Position numbers and translations under genes: made by a program | The notes under the pieces: generated by a model | Told to the model about the DNA's origin: nothing | The model's input: the letters and a program-made list of their open reading frames with translations, nothing else | The model's database searches: none | DNA from: Cellulomonas sp. | Lineage (GTDB): Bacteria > Actinomycetota > Actinomycetes > Actinomycetales > Cellulomonadaceae | Assembly: GCF_015234515.1 (NCBI RefSeq) | Contig: NZ_JADGMY010000010.1 | Coordinates: 124,001 to 188,000, forward strand | DNA length: 64,000 bases | Direction: 5' to 3' | In this document: positions 58,563 to 64,000 of the stretch, piece after piece | Layout: each line of letters opens with the position of its first letter | Position numbering within the stretch: the stretch's first letter is position 1

Positions 58563-59351
58563 TCAGGTGCGCAGCCGGCGCTGGAGCTCGAGGAGCGAGC
58601 GCACAGCCCGCGCGTCGCCCTCGGCCCGGGCCGTCGCCAGAGCGTCGGCCGCGAGCTCCCGTCCGACGCGGGACGCAGCCTTGCGGACCTCGGGTGACCG
58701 GTGCGCGAGCAGGTCGTCGAGCCTGTCCCACTGCCCCTGACCTACCTCGGCACGGATGAGTACGTCCGCCAGCTCCGGATCGACCCGTGCCCCGTCGGCG
58801 AGCTTGCGCAGATCTTCCAGCACCGGTCCCAGGTCCTGCCCGCCCTCGGCCGCCGCGACCAGCGCGGAGCGCGCGGCGGCTCGATCTACCGCGGCTCCGG
58901 ACCCGGCGAGCGCGACGAGTCCGCGCAGGCCGGGGCCAAGGGCCAGCCCGCGACGAGCTGCGGCCTTGGCGACGGATGCCCAGTGCTCGGCCGACCGCGT
59001 CTCGAGCAACGGCGCGACGGTCCGCTCGAACTGCTCGGGAGATGCCCGTTCTGCGAGCGGGTGGAGAGCCTCCCATGCCCAGGTCAGCCGTCGCTCGTCG
59101 GCGCCCCGGGCAGCGCCCGTCAGCCCGGGTAGGGCCGCGTCGATGTTGACACCAGCGCCGGCGAGGTCCCGGAGCAGGCCGCCCGCGACGACGACCGCGT
59201 CCTGGTCGCCGGTCTCTACCAAGGCGCCGAGTGCGGCGCAAACGTCTCGCGCACCGGCATCCGACGACGCGATCGCTCGCTCGCTCAGCGCTCGAGCCCG
59301 GTCGCGGTCGCCGGACCGGACCGCATCCACCACCTCTTCCGCGACGGACAT
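58563..59351 (-). CDS. HEAT-repeat-like hypothetical protein (candidate immunity or adaptor)
   Basis: 262 aa all-alpha, repetitive Ala/Leu/Arg helices; 27 bp downstream of the nuclease payload gene. Confidence 0.6.
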   Translation of the reverse strand: MSVAEEVVDAVRSGDRDRARALSERAIASSDAGARDVCAALGALVETGDQDAVVVAGGLLRDLAGAGVNIDAALPGLTGAARGADERRLTWAWEALHPLAERASPEQFERTVAPLLETRSAEHWASVAKAAARRGLALGPGLRGLVALAGSGAAVDRAAARSALVAAAEGGQDLGPVLEDLRKLADGARVDPELADVLIRAEVGQGQWDRLDDLLAHRSPEVRKAASRVGRELAADALATARAEGDARAVRSLLELQRRLRT

Positions 59352-59378
59352 GCACCCAGTGTGCCGCGATCCTTCGGA

Positions 59379-62300
59379 TCAGAACCGTGCAAGCTTGCGG
59401 GCCTTGGCCACGGAGATCGGGCGCCAGGCTCCCGAGCCACCCACGGTCCGGTCCCACATCGACCAGCCACCGGTCGCCGGGTCACGGTGGAGGATGCGCG
59501 GCTTGAGGATCACGGCAGATCCTCCCGGCCGCTGGACGATCACAGGGCTCGCCAGCGGCCCGCTGGGTACCACCGCGCTGCTCGGCCCGCCGGTGATCAC
59601 CGTGACGTGCCGCCCCGCGGACTGCTGCGCCCGGATCTGGGTCGTGCGGTACTGGACCGGCTTCGTCGTGGACTTGACCTCGACGAGCGCCTTCCGGGTC
59701 AGCGCGTCGGGCCGCGTCGTCACGCCGTCGTGGGTAAACGTCTTCGGGGCAGCGTTCACATTGTTGTTCGGCACCCTCAGGTCGCTGAGCGCGGCGTTCT
59801 CGTGCGCCGATCCTCGCCGGCTGTTCGCACGGAGACGGTTGCCCGACACGCGGTTCTCCGCGCGGCTCTGGGCGCCCCTGAACCTGCGGATCGCGTCGGG
59901 ATCCAGATCGCCGGCCTTCTGCGCCTTCCCGGCTCGGTGCCGGTCGAAGCGGAGGCGGTCCGCCTTCGCCGGGCTGTGCGGCTCGAGCTTGTCGATCCGC
60001 TTGCGGTACCACGCCCGCTGCGCGAAGGTGAGTCCGTCCTCGCCGAGCTCCTCCCCGACCGACGCCACCGGCCGTCCCCGGCGCTTCTTCTTCGGGGCGG
60101 CGGGAGCCGAACCGTCGTAGGTGTCGAACTCCTTCTCGCTGGCGATCAGATACAGGTGCCGCCGGCGCCCGACCCGGGGGCGGGCACGGAAGCCCTTGAT
60201 CCACCGGTATTGGAACCGCAGCGCCTGCAGCGCCAGGAGCACGCCCGCCACCGAGAACCCACGGCCCTCCATCGTGTCGGAGACGACCTTGGCCTCCACC
60301 ATCGCAGCCGTCAGGGCGGCCTGCGTGTGCCCTCCACCCCCGTGGCTCGTTGGCTTGGCACCGCGCCGACCGAGGCGCGACAGACGGCCCTTGATCCGTC
60401 GCCCGATGCCGCGCATCCAGGCCACCACGTCGTCGAGCCACCGTCCGACGAGCTCCACGATCTCGGTGACGGCCGCGCGGACCTTCTTGATCACCTCCAG
60501 CAGAGGCTCGATGAACCGGCGGACCTTCCCGATGATCGAGGCCAGCTTCGAGGTTGCCCGGGCGCCCTGGATGGCGGCCTTCGCCGCCGAGATCGCGGCG
60601 GACGCGCCGGCGGTGAGTGCGGCGAGCACGGCCTCGACGAGCAGCTGGGACACGAGGCTGCCGACGACCTTGCCCAGCTCGTAGTCGACGCCCGGCTTGT
60701 TGATCGCGGCCAGGAGCGCCCCCGCCGCCGACTCTGTCAGCCGACCGATCGCGGACCGGAGCGCCGCCCTTGCCCCGTCGACCAGACCGCGCACGTCCTC
60801 CTCGCTGAGGCCCTCGCCGACGATGCGGGAAAGAACCCCTCGCAGGTCCCCGAGGGCGGCCGGCGCCTCGGGTGGCCGTTCGACGCCGGTCAGGGCAGTC
60901 GGGTGGTCGGTCGCCCCGACGGGGTCCGGCTCCCCAGCGGTGGGCTCGGGGCCGGAATCGTCCGGTGTCTGCCCGGCGAAAGCCAGGGCGTCGCCTGCGG
61001 GTGAAAGCGCGGCCGCCTGACCCTCGGCGACGTCCGCCGGACCGGTGAAAGCCTCGTCCGCCTCGATCCCCGCCATGCTCGCGGCCTGCTCCGGGGTCAG
61101 GTCCAGCTGGGCGGTGTCGTCGATCTCGAGCACGGGGTCCGCGTCGACGCCCGGCACCCACACCCCGTCGACCGGGTCCTCGGGGACGTCGGCGGCGTCC
61201 GCGTCGTACTCCGCCTGCACGGCTGGTGCGACCCGGCGACGGAGCGCCCGCGGCTCGCGAGCCGCGCGCGCCACGCGCCGCCCGACGCTGGGTGCGGTGG
61301 CCCCGCGCCGGATCGCTTCGCGTGGCCCCACCTCGGCTGCGGCGGGCTCGGCGTCCGCGGCAGCCGGCTCGGCGCCGTCCGGCTCCGGCTGCAGCGCGCC
61401 GCTGAGCATCCCCGCTCCCCAGGCCATCACGCGGAACGGGAGGGTGGCCAGCCACAGGGCGGCCTGGAGCAGGAAGACCACCGTCCCGCCGGTCGCGGCC
61501 CACAGACCCTCGACGATCCCGACGGCGAACCCGGCGGCGAACATGGCGTTGCCGGCGTAGAGGCTGGCCAGCAGGTTGACGGCCCCGATCTTCTGGGGGT
61601 TCGGCGCCGCGCGCAGGCCGATCAGGAAGTGCAGGAGTCCTTGGTGGGCGATCGCCAGGCCCAGGTCCGCCGGCTCCGGGATGAAGGACACGAACCGGAT
61701 CGCGACCTCCAGCAGGAAGTTCAGGAGCGGGGCCTTGTAGCACTCGGGCAGGACGTACAGCCACAGGTTGCCGGCGAGGAACGCGACGACGCCGATGGGG
61801 AACGTGAGCAGCGCGAACACCAGGCCGACAGCCACGTCGAGCAGCATCCGGACGTGTGCGCGCAGGTGGCGCAGCTCGACGGCGAGGTAGCGCAGCGTGG
61901 CGACGGCGCAGGCCCGGAAGGCGGCCAGCAGGCGGCGCAGCGGTGAGGTGACGCGTTCGAGCGCGGCGACGACCGCGTCGAGCAGCGCCAGGCCCGGCCG
62001 CCAGGCGAGCACCGAGCTCACCACGCCGAGCACGGCGGACCCCCACGCGTCGATGGCGCCGACCGCCACCACCAGGACGCTCGACGCGGCGCCGAGCACG
62101 GCGTCCACGATCGGCAGCACGGTCCGGGACAGGGTCTGCGCCGCCGCGGCGAACCAGTCCGCCGCACCCTGGCTGACCTGGTCCCAGAGCTTCCCCAGAG
62201 CCGCCCAGACCTCCGGCAGCCGGCCCAGCGCCTGCAGGAACGGCGCCAGCGGACTGGAGTCCCGCAGCCATCGCCACGCCGCCCGCAGCGCGTCCAGCAC

Positions 62301-64000
62301 GGGCCGGGCGGCGTCGGTGATCGCCTGCCACAGCGCGTTGATGCCCTGCCGCAGCGCCTCGACCGGACCGATCGCCGGGTCGATTCCCAAGGCCGTCGCG
62401 ATGTGCAGCCACGCCGTCGCCCCGATCTCGCCGAGGTCGTCGAGGACCTCGCTCACGGCCGGCTGGATGTCCTGCCACCACTGGTAGACCGGCGCGGCCA
62501 CCCACCGGACGACGGCGAAGAAGTCGCTCAGACCGTTGATCTGGTCCTCGACGCCCTCGGCGGCCTGCCGCTGCAGGAACTGCTGGAGCTGGACGGCCAT
62601 GGGGGACGCCAGCACCCGGTCCACGAAGCCCATGGCGTCCTGCAGGCTCTGCTGGAACGCCGCGCAGTCCAGCGCCTGCTGCTCCGGGCTCGCCTCGGGG
62701 CGTGCGGCGCACATCGACTCGACCTCGAGGTCGGCCAGCATCGCGTCCAGTGCCGCGAGGCCCGTCGCCTCCATCGCTCGCTCGACCCAGCCGTCCAGTG
62801 CCGCGGCGGTGCGGTCGACCGGCCCGGCCAGCCCCTCGTCCAGCAGCGACGCCAGGAGCGGGAACCGGGCGCGCAGGAAGGCCATCAGGCCGTTCGCCAG
62901 CAGGTCGTCGACCGCTGCGCCGACCGCGCGGACGCCCGCACCCACCTCGTCGAGAAGACCGGTGACGGCCGTCGTGACGTCGGCGACGACGGCGTCGATG
63001 GACCGGTGGAGCCCGGCTGCCCAGGCGTCGATCTCACCTTGGACGCCGTCGAGGAACGTGTGGATCGACGTGCGGTACCGCTGCGCCAGCTCACCGAGCT
63101 CACCCGGGAGGTTGGCGGCGAGGACGTCGACCGCCGCGTGCAGCAGGCGGAAGGTGGTCGCGACCGCCTGCCGGGCGGCTTCCACCACGGCGTGGGCCAG
63201 TCGCGCCGCCGCGTCGAGCAGGGCGGTGATGGCCCGCCGGCACGCCGCCAGGAAGCTGTCGACCCACGCGACCAGACGCCCCACCTGCTCGCGGACCCAG
63301 TCCAGCCCGCGCTGGAACCATCCACGGTCGGCGGTCGCGGCCACCCGCGTCCGGGCCCGGCCGCGCGCGTCCTCCCACTGCCGGTCACCCTCCGCCTGGG
63401 CGTCGGTCGTGATCCGGGCGGCGCGGGCGAGCCCGTCGCGCTCGGTGCGGTCCGCATCCGCGGCGGCGCGCGTCGTGAGCTCGTCGACCCCCTGCTCGCG
63501 CTGGGCCAGCAGCGTCTCGCCCTCGCCCTGCCACGCGGTCCGCCGCTGCTGGACACCGGCCGTGGCACCGTCGCGGAGCCGGTCACGGTCCCGCCCGGCC
63601 GCCACGCACGCGTCGCGCACCTGGGTGTCGGCGGCGTCCAGTCGCTGCGCCACCTGCGCCCGCGCGTCCGGGTCGGACGGGACGGACTGCTCCACGGCCG
63701 CCAGCGGGCCGTCCTGGACGAGGACGACCTCATGGAGGGGGACGGCGCCGGCGTTCGCCGGCGTGGCCACCCGGTCCAGACGCGCAGGGTCCACCGCACC
63801 GACCACGTCGACGGTGGGCACCGGCAGACTCTCGAGCCGCAGGTCCAGACCCGCCGTCGGGTCCCGCTCCGGCTCGAGCCGGCGCTCGCCGAACCCCTCG
63901 TCCGTCGCGGTGCGGTGCTGCTGCTGGGCGGCGGCGGCACGCTCCCGGTACATGGCCGCGCTCGCGGACGGCACGGTGCCATCGGGCGTGGGAGGAGCGT
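59379..64000 (-). CDS. eCIS-associated giant payload/toxin candidate with C-terminal PD-(D/E)XK-like nuclease motif; 5' end beyond window
   Basis: Frame stays open to the edge (APPTPDGTVPSASAAMYRER...); coiled-coil N-part, hydrophobic segment VGLVFALLTFPIGVVAFLAGNLWLYVLP, PKKKRRGRP motif, C-term HENAALSDLRVPNNN...TTRPDALTRKALVEVKSTTKPVQYRTTQIRAQ. Confidence 0.72.
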   Translation of the reverse strand, partial: APPTPDGTVPSASAAMYRERAAAAQQQHRTATDEGFGERRLEPERDPTAGLDLRLESLPVPTVDVVGAVDPARLDRVATPANAGAVPLHEVVLVQDGPLAAVEQSVPSDPDARAQVAQRLDAADTQVRDACVAAGRDRDRLRDGATAGVQQRRTAWQGEGETLLAQREQGVDELTTRAAADADRTERDGLARAARITTDAQAEGDRQWEDARGRARTRVAATADRGWFQRGLDWVREQVGRLVAWVDSFLAACRRAITALLDAAARLAHAVVEAARQAVATTFRLLHAAVDVLAANLPGELGELAQRYRTSIHTFLDGVQGEIDAWAAGLHRSIDAVVADVTTAVTGLLDEVGAGVRAVGAAVDDLLANGLMAFLRARFPLLASLLDEGLAGPVDRTAAALDGWVERAMEATGLAALDAMLADLEVESMCAARPEASPEQQALDCAAFQQSLQDAMGFVDRVLASPMAVQLQQFLQRQAAEGVEDQINGLSDFFAVVRWVAAPVYQWWQDIQPAVSEVLDDLGEIGATAWLHIATALGIDPAIGPVEALRQGINALWQAITDAARPVLDALRAAWRWLRDSSPLAPFLQALGRLPEVWAALGKLWDQVSQGAADWFAAAAQTLSRTVLPIVDAVLGAASSVLVVAVGAIDAWGSAVLGVVSSVLAWRPGLALLDAVVAALERVTSPLRRLLAAFRACAVATLRYLAVELRHLRAHVRMLLDVAVGLVFALLTFPIGVVAFLAGNLWLYVLPECYKAPLLNFLLEVAIRFVSFIPEPADLGLAIAHQGLLHFLIGLRAAPNPQKIGAVNLLASLYAGNAMFAAGFAVGIVEGLWAATGGTVVFLLQAALWLATLPFRVMAWGAGMLSGALQPEPDGAEPAAADAEPAAAEVGPREAIRRGATAPSVGRRVARAAREPRALRRRVAPAVQAEYDADAADVPEDPVDGVWVPGVDADPVLEIDDTAQLDLTPEQAASMAGIEADEAFTGPADVAEGQAAALSPAGDALAFAGQTPDDSGPEPTAGEPDPVGATDHPTALTGVERPPEAPAALGDLRGVLSRIVGEGLSEEDVRGLVDGARAALRSAIGRLTESAAGALLAAINKPGVDYELGKVVGSLVSQLLVEAVLAALTAGASAAISAAKAAIQGARATSKLASIIGKVRRFIEPLLEVIKKVRAAVTEIVELVGRWLDDVVAWMRGIGRRIKGRLSRLGRRGAKPTSHGGGGHTQAALTAAMVEAKVVSDTMEGRGFSVAGVLLALQALRFQYRWIKGFRARPRVGRRRHLYLIASEKEFDTYDGSAPAAPKKKRRGRPVASVGEELGEDGLTFAQRAWYRKRIDKLEPHSPAKADRLRFDRHRAGKAQKAGDLDPDAIRRFRGAQSRAENRVSGNRLRANSRRGSAHENAALSDLRVPNNNVNAAPKTFTHDGVTTRPDALTRKALVEVKSTTKPVQYRTTQIRAQQSAGRHVTVITGGPSSAVVPSGPLASPVIVQRPGGSAVILKPRILHRDPATGGWSMWDRTVGGSGAWRPISVAKARKLARF

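Noticed and set aside
45329-64000. Interpretation as an ordinary prophage
   Set aside because: No capsid, portal, terminase, lysis or integrase genes in 18.7 kb; baseplate genes with a PAAR tip and a giant toxin-like ORF fit eCIS better.

Overview
High-GC actinobacterial chromosome segment, Cellulomonas/Jonesia-like by gene content (inference). Housekeeping: nadR/pnuC, an ABC exporter pair, valS, amino-acid ABC transporter, fadD-type ligase, Rv2629/Balon-family protein, chorismate mutase, clpX-clpP2-clpP1, tig, tRNA-Gly(TCC). Accessory and functional blocks: (i) a putative F420-0 uptake ABC cassette (7.8-10.8 kb), with cofE and an F420-dependent LLM oxidoreductase at 25-26.8 kb; (ii) a DUF3494 ice-binding-like surface protein next to a class F sortase; (iii) a WXG100 protein plus an FHA-EccC/FtsK ATPase (type VII secretion); (iv) a lower-GC island at 19.05-22.57 kb in which two truncated 5' ends of an HhH-GPD DNA-repair gene lie in tandem upstream of the intact gene, bracketing two cargo blocks (one encoding a TIR-like protein) with no visible recombinase; (v) the baseplate half of an extracellular contractile injection system (eCIS) on the minus strand from 45.3 kb to the right edge, next to the 3' end of tRNA-Gly. 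This eCIS segment includes a >1531-aa payload candidate with an NLS/AT-hook-like basic motif and a C-terminal PD-(D/E)XK-like nuclease motif, followed by a small HEAT-like ORF that could be its immunity or adaptor protein. The HhH-GPD 5'-end duplication island and the eCIS nuclease payload are the two most interesting items. All family calls come from reading the translated sequence; no searches were run.
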